A DNA stretch of 33,759 bases from Rikenellaceae bacterium. Its GTDB lineage: Bacteria > Bacteroidota > Bacteroidia > Bacteroidales > Rikenellaceae. The notes under the pieces are model-generated. The model ran no database searches. It had not been told where the DNA came from and worked only from the letters and a program-made list of their open reading frames with translations. The stretch covers positions 1-33,759 of the forward strand of contig SUZM01000016.1 of assembly GCA_015059965.1 (NCBI GenBank), written 5' to 3'. Made by a program: the position numbers and the translations under genes. Positions 24,526 to 31,340 of the stretch are shown piece by piece. The number at the start of each line of letters is the position of its first letter. Positions within the stretch are counted from its first letter, which is position 1.

Positions 24526-24561
24526 CGAACAACCGATTGCTCGAGAGCGAACAACCGATTG
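24526..24561 (+). repeat. 14-bp direct repeat in the PepSY-like gene leader
   Basis: CGAACAACCGATTG occurs twice exactly (24526-24539 and 24548-24561), 22 bases apart from start to start, inside the 5' untranslated leader just after the promoter. Confidence 0.85.
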
Positions 24562-24609
24562 TTCAAGTGCAAATAACCAAATAAAAACATTAAACTTAAC
24601 ACCAAAGCG

Positions 24610-25050
24610 ATGAAAAAAGTATCTTTGTTTCTATTGTCGCTCATGATGACAAGTGCGGTTTTTGCCGCCGGCGACGACGACAAACCCATTCGTGCGGAGG
24701 AGCTCCCCGCAAAGGCCCGACAACTGCTTAGCACCCATTTTACGGGTGATCCTATTCGTTTTGCCACCCTCGACAACGACTGGTTCGGCGGCACCTACGA
24801 GGTGCATCTGCAATCGGGCAGCGAGGTGGAATTCACCAAAGAGGGTGAATGGGTGGCCATCGACACAGAGCCTCGCCCCGTACCCGAGGGGTTGATTCCT
24901 GCCCCTATCCTCAAGGAGGTAACCGATCGCTTCCCGGGCCGCACGATCACCAAGATCGACCGCGACCGCCGCGACTATGAGGCCGAACTGGATAATGGCC
25001 TGGAGCTGAAATTCAACCTGAAATTCGAGTTGATCGGCATCGACGATTAG
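24610..25050 (+). CDS. PepSY-like (DUF2874) periplasmic protein
   Basis: A 146-residue secreted protein with a signal peptide (MKKVSLFLLSLMMTSAVFAA). Two PepSY-like repeats follow (about 30-85 and 90-145): LPAKARQLLSTHF..DPIRFATLD then TYEVHLQSGSEVEFTKEGEWVAID, and ILKEVTDRFPGRTITKIDRD then YEAELDNGLELKFNLKFEL. The family is common in the Bacteroidetes periplasm, often stress-induced or two-component-controlled; its biochemical role is not known. The gene stands alone under a strong promoter with a direct-repeat operator and ends before a large hairpin. Confidence 0.85.
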   Translation: MKKVSLFLLSLMMTSAVFAAGDDDKPIRAEELPAKARQLLSTHFTGDPIRFATLDNDWFGGTYEVHLQSGSEVEFTKEGEWVAIDTEPRPVPEGLIPAPILKEVTDRFPGRTITKIDRDRRDYEAELDNGLELKFNLKFELIGIDD

Positions 25051-25120
25051 CCGCAACGAGCGACCGACTTCGCCACAGACCAAAGCAAGGAAGAGCTCAA
25101 GCGACCCTTTGAATTCTACA

Positions 25121-25160
25121 GCCGCACGGTTGGGGCATCACAACGCCCCGACCGTGCGGC
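25121..25160 (+). terminator. Large GC-rich hairpin after the PepSY-like gene
   Basis: A 16-bp stem (25121-25136 with 25145-25160, one G-U pair) encloses an 8-base loop. No T-run follows on the plus strand. It lies between convergent genes and may serve both. Confidence 0.6.
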
Positions 25161-25221
25161 CATAGAATAACTCGCGGGAGTTGCCCCTCGGCAATTCGCC
25201 ACAACGACTAAGCCGAGCTTA

Positions 25222-25237
25222 GGCTCCATGCGGAGCC
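25222..25237. other. Small perfect hairpin in a convergent spacer
   Basis: GGCTCCATGCGGAGCC pairs perfectly around ATGC, 58 bases beyond the flavin reductase stop codon on its strand. Possibly part of its terminator. Confidence 0.4.
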
Positions 25238-25294
25238 CATGCACAAGCACAATCTTTTTCTCTTCGCGCAGAGGCTAAATCCTCTTGTCTGCCT

Positions 25295-25852
25295 CTATTT
25301 CAATTTCTTACCTTCCGAGAAGGCATTGCCGACGATGGCCCCTAGCTCGATATAGTGGTGGTTGATGGGATCGTAGGTGATAGGGCGCAACTTGCGGTAG
25401 TCGATCTTGCCGTCGGTGAGGATCTCTTCATCGGCACATACATTGACGATACGACCGACAAGGTGGTTGCTCTGCTCGTCGTATGAGACCATCTCGCACT
25501 CCAAGGTCAATGGCAGCTCCTTGATAATCGGGGCATTGACCACCTCCGAGCGCACGGCGGTAAAACCTGCCTTGGCAAACTTTTCGGGCTCCTTATTGCC
25601 CGACACGATGCCGACATAATCACATGCCGTGAGCTGTTCAACGGTCGCCATACTTACGGTAAATGCCTGGGTGGCACGGATGTTCTTCGTAGTCTTGTGC
25701 TCCTCCGAGATGCAGATGCCGATATGGTCATCGGTAAATATTCCGCCCCACGCGGCATTCATCGCATTGGGCTTCCCCTGCTCATCATACGCCGCCACAA
25801 TCAGCACCGGCATCGGATAGAGCCAACTCTTCGATCCGAAATTCTTACGCAT
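25295..25852 (-). CDS. Flavin reductase family (FMN-binding split-barrel) protein
   Basis: A 185-residue protein of the flavin-reductase-like domain family, which binds FMN and transfers electrons from NAD(P)H to free flavin or a partner enzyme. Visible blocks are PMPVLIVAAYDEQGKPNAMNAAW, ICISEEHKTTKNIRATQAFTVS and a late HYIELGAIVG. The gene is 6 bases after the RibD-C-like gene and closes a three-gene minus-strand run. The exact partner is unknown. Confidence 0.85.
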   Translation of the reverse strand: MRKNFGSKSWLYPMPVLIVAAYDEQGKPNAMNAAWGGIFTDDHIGICISEEHKTTKNIRATQAFTVSMATVEQLTACDYVGIVSGNKEPEKFAKAGFTAVRSEVVNAPIIKELPLTLECEMVSYDEQSNHLVGRIVNVCADEEILTDGKIDYRKLRPITYDPINHHYIELGAIVGNAFSEGKKLK

Positions 25853-25858
25853 AACTAT

Positions 25859-26536
25859 CTAATTCTTAAATTTATACCTCATCCATACAGTCTCGCCCAA
25901 CTGTCGGAGACTTTCCAGGCGCAGTTGTGTGGCGGGGCGGCTCTGATCGCTAATGCCATCAAAGACCGCAGCCATTCCTGCGCGGCCGTCAATACCCGGA
26001 GCAACCATAAAGCTCACCTCATCGAGCAACCCCGCCTCCAAGAAGGCTCCGTTGATATGACCACCGCCCGTAATGGCCAATCGCTGAACCTTAAACTCCT
26101 CGGCAAGCAGTTCCATGGCTCGCGCAAGATTAATGCCGTTTTTGCCCACGGCGATCCACGAAACGCCCTGCTCGGTGAGGCGGTCGTGGTAGGCCTTCGG
26201 AGCCTCTTCATCGGTGATAACGAGCAATGCCTGACCATCAAACTCTGCCTCACCCCACTGGAGCCGGCCATGGGTGTCAATACCAATGCAGTAGGCATCT
26301 GCCTTGCGGGCAATATGGAACGCCTCTCCACCAATCGGTGTGGGATCCTTGGCCACAAAGGGCTCGGCAAGGGCGTAGTGCATCTGCATCGTCACACGTC
26401 CCATCAGCATCGACGGGCAGGCAAGCGCCTCCAGGGCCTCGTAATACTCATTTCCGCCCTCAATCTGCTCGGTCATATCACAGTCGATGCGACCATCCAC
26501 CGAGGCGATCATATGGCAAATAATATAGGGTCTCAT
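25859..26536 (-). CDS. RibD C-terminal / dihydrofolate-reductase-fold protein
   Basis: A 225-residue stand-alone RibD C-terminal-like reductase. The fold's marks are MIASVDGRIDC at the N terminus, ACPSMLMGRVTMQ, and RLAITGGGHINGAFLEAGLLDEVSFMVAPGIDG, where the glycine-rich TGGGHING binds NADPH. The deaminase half of bifunctional RibD is absent. Relatives reduce riboflavin precursors or other small heterocycles; with a flavin reductase next door a flavin-linked role is plausible but unproved. It begins 28 bases after the acetyltransferase gene. Confidence 0.83.
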   Translation of the reverse strand: MRPYIICHMIASVDGRIDCDMTEQIEGGNEYYEALEALACPSMLMGRVTMQMHYALAEPFVAKDPTPIGGEAFHIARKADAYCIGIDTHGRLQWGEAEFDGQALLVITDEEAPKAYHDRLTEQGVSWIAVGKNGINLARAMELLAEEFKVQRLAITGGGHINGAFLEAGLLDEVSFMVAPGIDGRAGMAAVFDGISDQSRPATQLRLESLRQLGETVWMRYKFKN

Positions 26537-26564
26537 ATTTACGCTCTACTTATCGGGTTATTCT

Positions 26565-27170
26565 TTAACTCTTAGATTCGGGTCTATCCCACGATTTCAG
26601 CTTCTCCTCCTCCGTAATTGGGCGCACGACTCGGCAGGGGTTGCCCACTGCCACCACATTCGACGGGATATCTTTGACCACCACCGAGCCGCCGCCAATC
26701 ACGACATTCGAGCCGATCGTGACACCCGGCATCACCTGCACGCCCGCACCAATCCACACATTGTCGCCCACGGTAATGGGATAGGCGTACTCTAATCCCC
26801 GATTTCGGCGCTCGGCATCGACGGGGTGTCCCGCCGTATGAAAACCGCAGTTGGGGGCAACGAAGACATTGTTGCCGAACGTCACCTTTGCGCCATCCAA
26901 AATCACCGTGTTGTGGTTGGCAAAGAAGTTCTCGCCAATCTCGATATTGTAGCCGTAGTCACACCAGAAAGGGGCAACGATACAGAAACTATCGCCCGCT
27001 GTCTGGCCCAACAGCCGGCGCATAATCTTCTGCTGTCCGACGGTATCCGATGGACGCAAATGGTTGAAATCGTAACAGATGTCTTTCGCCACCTTGCGCT
27101 CCTCGATAAGATCCGCATCGTTGTTTGCATCATACAACATCTGACGCAACATCTTCTCTTTTTCGGTCAT
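26565..27170 (-). CDS. Maltose/galactoside O-acetyltransferase-like enzyme
   Basis: A 201-residue left-handed beta-helix acetyltransferase of the Maa/LacA group, which moves an acetyl group from acetyl-CoA to sugars. An N-terminal Maa domain (EKEKMLRQMLYDANNDADL) is followed by hexapeptide repeats, with the catalytic His in GFHTAGHPVDAERRNRG and the CoA-side repeats VWIGAGVQVMPGVTIGSNVVIGGGSVV. Substrate is uncertain. First gene of a three-gene minus-strand unit; a -7 box lies 31 bases before its start. Confidence 0.88.
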   Translation of the reverse strand: MTEKEKMLRQMLYDANNDADLIEERKVAKDICYDFNHLRPSDTVGQQKIMRRLLGQTAGDSFCIVAPFWCDYGYNIEIGENFFANHNTVILDGAKVTFGNNVFVAPNCGFHTAGHPVDAERRNRGLEYAYPITVGDNVWIGAGVQVMPGVTIGSNVVIGGGSVVVKDIPSNVVAVGNPCRVVRPITEEEKLKSWDRPESKS

Positions 27171-27200
27171 AAGAAAATTCTTTAATCCATATCTCTACCC

Positions 27201-27208
27201 CAAAGGTA
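27201..27208 (-). promoter_or_regulatory. Candidate -7 box for the acetyltransferase operon
   Basis: On the minus strand TACCTTTG matches the -7 consensus 31 bases before the start codon. TTTG is present only 13 bases further upstream, so the -33 element is not convincing. Confidence 0.4.
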
Positions 27209-27236
27209 ACGATTTTTTCTTCAAAAACGCCCTATT

Positions 27237-27563
27237 TTAATGAACGATCTTTAGGCCGATAACAGATGCGATCAGCGTAAAGGTGAAGAACAAGCGCCAA
27301 AACGATGTCGGCTCCTTGAAGATCAGAATGCCGATCACCACGGTGCCCACAGCTCCGATGCCGGTCCACACGGGATAGGCCGTGCCGAGCGGGATGGTTT
27401 TGGTGGCTTTGGTAAGAAGTACCATACTCAGCAGACAAAGAGCAGCGAAAGCGGCATACCACAACACGGCTTTATTGCCTGTGGCGAGATTGCCTTTTCC
27501 AAGGCAGAATGCAAAACCCGCTTCACAGAGCCCTGCAATAATTAAAATAATCCAATTCATCAC
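27237..27563 (-). CDS. SMR-family small exporter, SugE/Gdx-like
   Basis: A 108-residue inner-membrane protein with four transmembrane helices that works as an antiparallel dimer. The membrane-embedded Glu14 in IIAGLCEAGFAF and the PLGTAYPVWTGIGAVG stretch match the SugE (Gdx) branch, whose characterised members export guanidinium, better than the EmrE branch. No guanidine riboswitch fold was recognised in its leader. It lies 66 bases upstream of the acetyltransferase gene on the same strand, but a box for that gene sits between. Confidence 0.8.
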   Translation of the reverse strand: MMNWIILIIAGLCEAGFAFCLGKGNLATGNKAVLWYAAFAALCLLSMVLLTKATKTIPLGTAYPVWTGIGAVGTVVIGILIFKEPTSFWRLFFTFTLIASVIGLKIVH

Positions 27564-27622
27564 AATCGATTATCCTTCTTGAGGGCTGCAGAAATTTCCG
27601 GCGTCTCCTTCTGAGGAAGGCA

Positions 27623-27630
27623 CAAAGATA
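27623..27630 (-). promoter_or_regulatory. Candidate -7 box for the SMR exporter
   Basis: On the minus strand TATCTTTG lies 60 bases before the start. No TTTG is at the expected -33 distance. Confidence 0.4.
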
Positions 27631-27689
27631 CAAAATTCCCCCTGAAGAGTTCTACACCAACCCTCACTTTCGCTAAAATTTTAGGTAAT

Positions 27690-28133
27690 TTAATCTTTAA
27701 CCGCAGAAATATCTTCTATTAAGATCTCACCACCCTTATTGGTGATTTTGATTCTATTGGTGAACTTCCAGCCCATATCCAATGCGGTATAGACAACCCA
27801 ATCACCATCCGCTTTTACTTCAAGCATAATGGTCTTGTTGTCTGCCCCGGGTTTACTATCCTGCTGACCACTTCTAAATAGCCAAGTGGCGTATGCTATA
27901 TCATCGGTATCGTAAGGGTAGGCATCTTGAAGTTTTTTGAGCAGTTCCGCCGAGCAATGCTTTTGCAAGAAGTCGTAATCCTCATAGAGTTTGTTATTAT
28001 ACATCAGCGTGATGAAAGACTTAATCTCATCACTCTTTGAGGTGGGCACATGCGCAGGATGCAGTCTATCTTGTGCGCTAACATTACACAACGCCCCAAT
28101 GAGCAACACAATTAAAAGGATTAGCCGTTTCAT
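27690..28133 (-). CDS. Small secreted protein of unknown function
   Basis: A 147-residue protein. The chosen ATG opens a clear signal peptide (MKRLILLIVLLIGALCNVSAQ); 19 further codons upstream are ignored for that reason. The mature part begins with a flexible HPAHVPTSKS stretch, then a helical YNNKLYEDYDFLQKHCSAELL region. The C-terminal half appears to be beta strands with WLFRSGQQDSKPG, DGDWVVYTALDMGWKFTNRI and EILIEDI. The layout suggests a small NTF2-like or DUF3828-like fold, but this is a guess. Base composition is more AT-rich than that of the core genes. Confidence 0.65.
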   Translation of the reverse strand: MKRLILLIVLLIGALCNVSAQDRLHPAHVPTSKSDEIKSFITLMYNNKLYEDYDFLQKHCSAELLKKLQDAYPYDTDDIAYATWLFRSGQQDSKPGADNKTIMLEVKADGDWVVYTALDMGWKFTNRIKITNKGGEILIEDISAVKD

Positions 28134-28190
28134 AAATCTTCTCAAATTTACTCTCTTTGTACAAAGGTTATAAGAATTTAGCAAACTCAA

Positions 28191-28814
28191 CTATACATTC
28201 ACTCGGTCAATCTCCCGCTGCAAGATATCAAGGAATTTCGCGGCGTGGGCACCGTCCATTTGGGTATGGTGGAATTGGAACGATACGCTCAGCGTAGTCT
28301 TAAACAATCCTCGCTTGTACTTGCCCCAAATCATAAACGGATTGTTGAAAACGCCGCTATACATACCCACCGCACCATCAATTTCATACTGCGCCAATGC
28401 CGAAGTGCCGATAACCATACTGCCTGCCGAGAGGTCGTGGTCGGTGCAACTCTCCGCCACTTGCTGTGTAAGGCGCAGATAGTCGCTGCCAAATTGCTCC
28501 AAATCCTCGTTAAAAGGCAGGTCGCACGAACTCACCTCGCCCGCCGAGTTGGCAACAATGGTGTTTACAGCGATGGTGTCGTACTGCATCAACTTGTCGC
28601 CGACGGGCAACAGATAAAACTCCTTGACTTGCGAGGCGGCACGACCGATGCAATAACACATCAGCATGTTGAATTTCAGCCCACTCTTGCGGCTGATTTT
28701 CAAAAGGCGTGACACATCGAGTGTCTTAAAAAATGTAACCATCGGATTGGGTGCCTGCATCCACATCTCAAAGGCGTATGCACGTGTTGTCCCTTGGGGA
28801 TTTATCTCTCTCAT
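28191..28814 (-). CDS. Chloramphenicol acetyltransferase-like (CAT family) protein
   Basis: A 207-residue CAT-fold acetyltransferase. The catalytic block HHTQMDGAHAAKFL, the HHxxxDG motif, is intact near the C terminus, and the FKTTLSVSFQ strand precedes it. The trimer-face region PFMIWGKYKRG also fits. True CatA acetylates chloramphenicol, but several Bacteroidetes relatives have other or unknown acceptors, and it differs from CatA at the N terminus. The start at 28814 is chosen because it leaves room for a full promoter upstream. Stop is 57 bases from the next start on the same strand. Confidence 0.8.
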   Translation of the reverse strand: MREINPQGTTRAYAFEMWMQAPNPMVTFFKTLDVSRLLKISRKSGLKFNMLMCYCIGRAASQVKEFYLLPVGDKLMQYDTIAVNTIVANSAGEVSSCDLPFNEDLEQFGSDYLRLTQQVAESCTDHDLSAGSMVIGTSALAQYEIDGAVGMYSGVFNNPFMIWGKYKRGLFKTTLSVSFQFHHTQMDGAHAAKFLDILQREIDRVNV

Positions 28815-28840
28815 AGCTGTAATTTTTTGATAAAGGGTCG

Positions 28841-28873
28841 CAAAGGTAATCATTTCTTTGCAAAGTCCGCAAA
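28841..28873 (-). promoter_or_regulatory. Promoter of the CAT-like gene
   Basis: On the minus strand, TTTG (28870-28873) and TACCTTTG (28841-28848) have a 21-base spacer, within the consensus range. The start codon lies 27 bases beyond the -7 box. Confidence 0.7.
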
Positions 28874-29024
28874 AGGCGGGGTTGTATGTAATGCTATTAA
28901 ATATACAAAAAAGAGAAAAAGCCAAAACTTTTTCTCTCCACACGCAACCCACATAGTTATAGCCAACTATTGTTGCACCCGAAATCTGGCAATGTATTTG
29001 GGGTCGCTTCGTGCGAGACTCGTG

Positions 29025-29066
29025 TCAAACGAAAAAGCAGCCCAAACGGACCGCTTCTTCGTTTGA
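29025..29066. other. Large imperfect hairpin
   Basis: TCAAACGAAAAAGC (29025-29038) pairs with GCTTCTTCGTTTGA (29053-29066) with one mismatch. It directly joins a tRNA-like repeat to the tRNA-Gly scar. Confidence 0.6.
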
Positions 29067-29084
29067 GCGGAAAACGAGACTCGA
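29065..29084 (-). repeat. Exact 20-bp copy of the tRNA-Gly 3' end
   Basis: Positions 29065-29084 equal 29296-29315 inside the tRNA-Gly gene: discriminator, acceptor arm and part of the T arm, in the same orientation. The rest of a tRNA is not present. This is the type of scar left by integration at a tRNA 3' end. Confidence 0.75.
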
Positions 29085-29103
29085 GCCCACGATGCTCGTG
29101 GGC
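29085..29103. other. Perfect 8-bp hairpin
   Basis: GCCCACGA and TCGTGGGC pair around TGC, immediately after the tRNA-Gly scar. Confidence 0.55.
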
Positions 29104-29128
29104 AGTTTCTCGCGAGTTGTTATTGACA

Positions 29129-29228
29129 CCCCCTAACCCCCTGGAAGGGGGTATCTTTGGGGTCGCTTCGGGCGAGACTTGTTTTCCGATCAAAAAGCCC
29201 CCTTTACAGAAAGGGGGTTTGGGGGATA
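29129..29228. repeat. C-run/G-run hairpin elements
   Basis: Two separate units, near 29129-29152 and 29200-29228, pair runs of C with runs of G around short loops (for example CCCCCTTT-ACAG-AAAGGGGG). They look like the palindromic intergenic repeats frequent in Bacteroidetes genomes; copy number cannot be seen from this window. Confidence 0.5.
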
Positions 29229-29240
29229 GGTAACACAATC

Positions 29241-29295
29241 CAAAAGGCAGAAAAGAAAAAGGTCGAGAAAATATCTCGACCTTTTCTGCCTTTTG
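29241..29295 (-). terminator. Long hairpin at the 3' end of tRNA-Gly
   Basis: CAAAAGGCAGAAAA (29241-29254) pairs with 29282-29295, and an inner GGTCGAGA/TCTCGACC (29261-29268, 29274-29281) continues the stem with a 6-base bulge. It abuts the CCA of tRNA-Gly on the minus strand and probably ends its transcript. Confidence 0.65.
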
Positions 29296-29369
29296 GAGCG
29301 GAAAACGAGACTCGAACTCGCGACCCCAACCTTGGCAAGGTTGTGCTCTACCAACTGAGCTATTTCCGC
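29294..29369 (-). tRNA. tRNA-Gly (anticodon GCC)
   Basis: On the minus strand a complete 76-base tRNA with encoded CCA is seen. The acceptor is GCGGAAA/TTTCCGC, the D arm GCTC-AGTTGGTA-GAGC, the anticodon stem CAACC/GGTTG with loop TTGCCAA (anticodon GCC), and the T arm GCGAG-TTCGAGT-CTCGT; the discriminator is T. Unlike tRNA-Arg above, its CCA is encoded. It has its own promoter and a hairpin beyond its 3' end. Confidence 0.96.
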
Positions 29370-29402
29370 AATATGTTTCAGCTTTCGGGCTGATTGCGGG
29401 TG

Positions 29403-29434
29403 CAAATATAAGGCAAATATTTTATTCCGCCAAA
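29403..29434 (-). promoter_or_regulatory. Promoter of tRNA-Gly
   Basis: On the minus strand, TTTG (29431-29434) and TATATTTG (29403-29410) have a 20-base spacer, a full consensus match 33 bases before the tRNA. Confidence 0.78.
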
Positions 29435-29586
29435 TATTTGCTCGAAAAAATTAAAAATCCCATACTTTTAATATAGAACCTGTTTTAGATTTATTTTTCT
29501 CCAAACCTTTGGGGACACTTCACAGGGAAGGGGAGAGCGACGAGGGGGCTTTTGGGGAGTTTTCGGAGTGCTTTCGGGGCCGAAAA

Positions 29587-29618
29587 TTTGAAAATTTGGA
29601 GAAAAACCGATACCTTTG
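29587..29618 (+). promoter_or_regulatory. Promoter of the glycosyltransferase gene
   Basis: TTTG (29587-29590) and TACCTTTG (29611-29618) are 20 bases apart, a full consensus match. The leader is about 100 bases, which places the longer reading frame start inside the promoter and favours ATG 29726. Nothing recognisable was found in 29435-29586. Confidence 0.78.
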
Positions 29619-29725
29619 GAGGATGGAACAAAGGGTTGTGCTCTCCGACGGCAGAACAGAGCTCCTCCACCGGAGGATGTCGAGGCGGGAAGGCAACCCA
29701 AAACAGGCGTAAAAACAAGCGGGTT

Positions 29726-30868
29726 ATGAAGAAGATACAGATCGGATATGATGCCAAGCGGGCAAATGCCAACCGCACGGGGTTAGGCAACTACAGTCGG
29801 TTTATCATCCGGGCACTCAAGGAGTCGGGATCGGGGGATCGGCTGCGGCTCTACATCCCCAAGCGCAAGGCCAACACCGAGTATGATGAGTTGCTGACCC
29901 TGCCCGGCGTGAGTTCGCACCTCCCCGATCGTCCCTGGTGGCGGGTGCTGAGCGCCCTCTGGCGCACCTTCTTCATCGCTCCGCAGCTCAAGCGTGAGGG
30001 GGTGGAGCTCTTCCACGGTCTGAGCAACGAGCTCCCCACGGGACTGCGCGAAAGGGGCATACGCAGCATTGTAACGATCCACGATCTGATCTTCGAGGTG
30101 CTGCCCGCCTGTTACAAGCCCGCAGATCGGCTGATCTATCGACTGAAGTTCCGCTCGGCGTGTCGGCGTGCCGACCGCGTGGTGGCCGTGAGCGAGTGTA
30201 CAAAACGCGATATCGTGCGCCTCTACGGCATCGACCCCCGGAAGATCGAGGTGATCTACCAGGGGTGCGATGAGATGTTTGCCAAGGAGTATAGCCCTGA
30301 GGAGATTCGCGCCGTGGCCCAGAGATACGACCTCCCGGCACGCTATCTGCTCAACGTGGGCACCCTCGAGGAGCGCAAGAACCTCCTGGAGATCGTTCAA
30401 GCCCTGGAGCACCTGCCCGAGGAGATTCACCTGGTGGCGGTAGGCAAACACACGGCCTACACCTCACAGGTCGAGGCCTATGCCGCCGCGCATGGGCTGA
30501 AGCACCGTCTGCACCTGCTCCACAAGGTAGCCTACCGCGATCTGCCGCTCATCTACGGCGGTGCCGAGGTGATGGCCTACCCCTCGCGTTATGAGGGGTT
30601 CGGCATCCCCATTATCGAGGCCCTCAACATGGGGATTCCCGTGGTGGCGGCCACGGGTTCGTGCCTCGAGGAGGCGGGAGGTCCCGCCACACTCTACGTC
30701 TCACCCGACAGCCCCGAGGAGCTTGCCGCCGCCGTGCAGCGCATCCTGAACGAAGAGGGGCTTCGCGAACGGATGGCAGAGGCGGGCCACCGCTATGTCG
30801 AGCGATTCCACAAAGAGGTGATTGCCAAGCAGATGAGCGAACTCTACGATCGAGTAATCAGCCTTTAG
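29726..30868 (+). CDS. GT4-family glycosyltransferase
   Basis: A 380-residue GT-B fold glycosyltransferase. The N-terminal acceptor domain has GYDAKRANANRTGLGNYSR, HGLSNELP, and IHDLIFEVLPACYKP. The C-terminal donor domain has the GT4 signature AEVMAYPSRYEGFGIPIIEALNMGIPVVAA with the EX7E glutamates. Such enzymes add hexoses from nucleotide sugars in surface polysaccharide or lipid-linked glycan assembly. No other polysaccharide genes flank it, so donor and product are unknown. Start chosen by promoter position and family N terminus. Confidence 0.88.
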   Translation: MKKIQIGYDAKRANANRTGLGNYSRFIIRALKESGSGDRLRLYIPKRKANTEYDELLTLPGVSSHLPDRPWWRVLSALWRTFFIAPQLKREGVELFHGLSNELPTGLRERGIRSIVTIHDLIFEVLPACYKPADRLIYRLKFRSACRRADRVVAVSECTKRDIVRLYGIDPRKIEVIYQGCDEMFAKEYSPEEIRAVAQRYDLPARYLLNVGTLEERKNLLEIVQALEHLPEEIHLVAVGKHTAYTSQVEAYAAAHGLKHRLHLLHKVAYRDLPLIYGGAEVMAYPSRYEGFGIPIIEALNMGIPVVAATGSCLEEAGGPATLYVSPDSPEELAAAVQRILNEEGLRERMAEAGHRYVERFHKEVIAKQMSELYDRVISL

Positions 30869-30942
30869 GCCGATCGCCCGATTCCCGTTCCGACGGCCCG
30901 ATCCGGGCGGCCCACTCCCTCTTCGGCCCCTCGGTCGAAAGA

Positions 30943-31326
30943 TCACTCCCCGACCAGCAGATGCGTGGCCAGAGTACGTTGCAACCCCTTGATATCGGTA
31001 CCGCGCTTAAATTCGCGGATCAGCGGCTCCTTGGCCCCCTTAATCCACAACTTGAGCTCACAATCCTCGTCGAAAGTACCCGAGGTCTCGACCGCGAATT
31101 GGTTGATCGAGCGATAGGGGATGGAGTGATACTCGCGCTTGGTGCCCGTTACCCCCTGCACATTGACCACAATGAGTCGTTTGTTGGTAAAGACCCACTT
31201 GTCGCGAATCAGTTTGTAGGCGGCCTCGATGCTCTCGCCCTCGACCAAAATCTCGGCGAACTCGCGCAGCAAATCCTCGCGCTTTATCTCGCTTGCATTT
31301 CCCAAAATGGCATTCAAAAGTGACAT
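30943..31326 (-). CDS. Bacterial PH-domain protein
   Basis: A 127-residue cytoplasmic-looking protein with no signal peptide. The bPH_1 (PF08000) pattern is visible: GESIEAAYKLIRDKWVFTNKRLIVVNVQG, then KREYHSIPYRSINQFAVETSG, ELKLWIKG and a final helix LQRTLATHLL. Function of the family is not known. It starts 14 bases after the stop of the paralog gene on the same strand, so it is probably the last gene of that operon; it converges with the glycosyltransferase gene. Confidence 0.8.
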   Translation of the reverse strand: MSLLNAILGNASEIKREDLLREFAEILVEGESIEAAYKLIRDKWVFTNKRLIVVNVQGVTGTKREYHSIPYRSINQFAVETSGTFDEDCELKLWIKGAKEPLIREFKRGTDIKGLQRTLATHLLVGE

Positions 31327-31340
31327 AGTGCTAAAATTAA

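Larger units (their letters stand above)
28997..29184. repeat. 29-bp direct repeats resembling the tRNA-Gly T arm
   Basis: Segments 28997-29025 and 29156-29184 match at 26 of 29 positions (hand count), both starting TTTGGGGTCGCTTCG. The second continues into GTTTTCCG, so it resembles the 3' half of tRNA-Gly read in the opposite orientation to the real gene. Confidence 0.6.

Noticed and set aside
27564..27640. Guanidine riboswitch ahead of the SugE/Gdx-like exporter
   Set aside because: No paired hairpins with the ACGR loops of the guanidine-II class nor the larger class-I fold could be drawn.
29085..29296. Small integrated element between the tRNA-Gly scar and the tRNA
   Set aside because: Only about 210 bp of hairpins and repeats, no integrase or other gene; treated as a relic instead.
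29468..29790. Minus-strand frames of 77 and 99 codons before the glycosyltransferase gene
   Set aside because: Low-complexity products without motif, lying across the glycosyltransferase promoter and leader.
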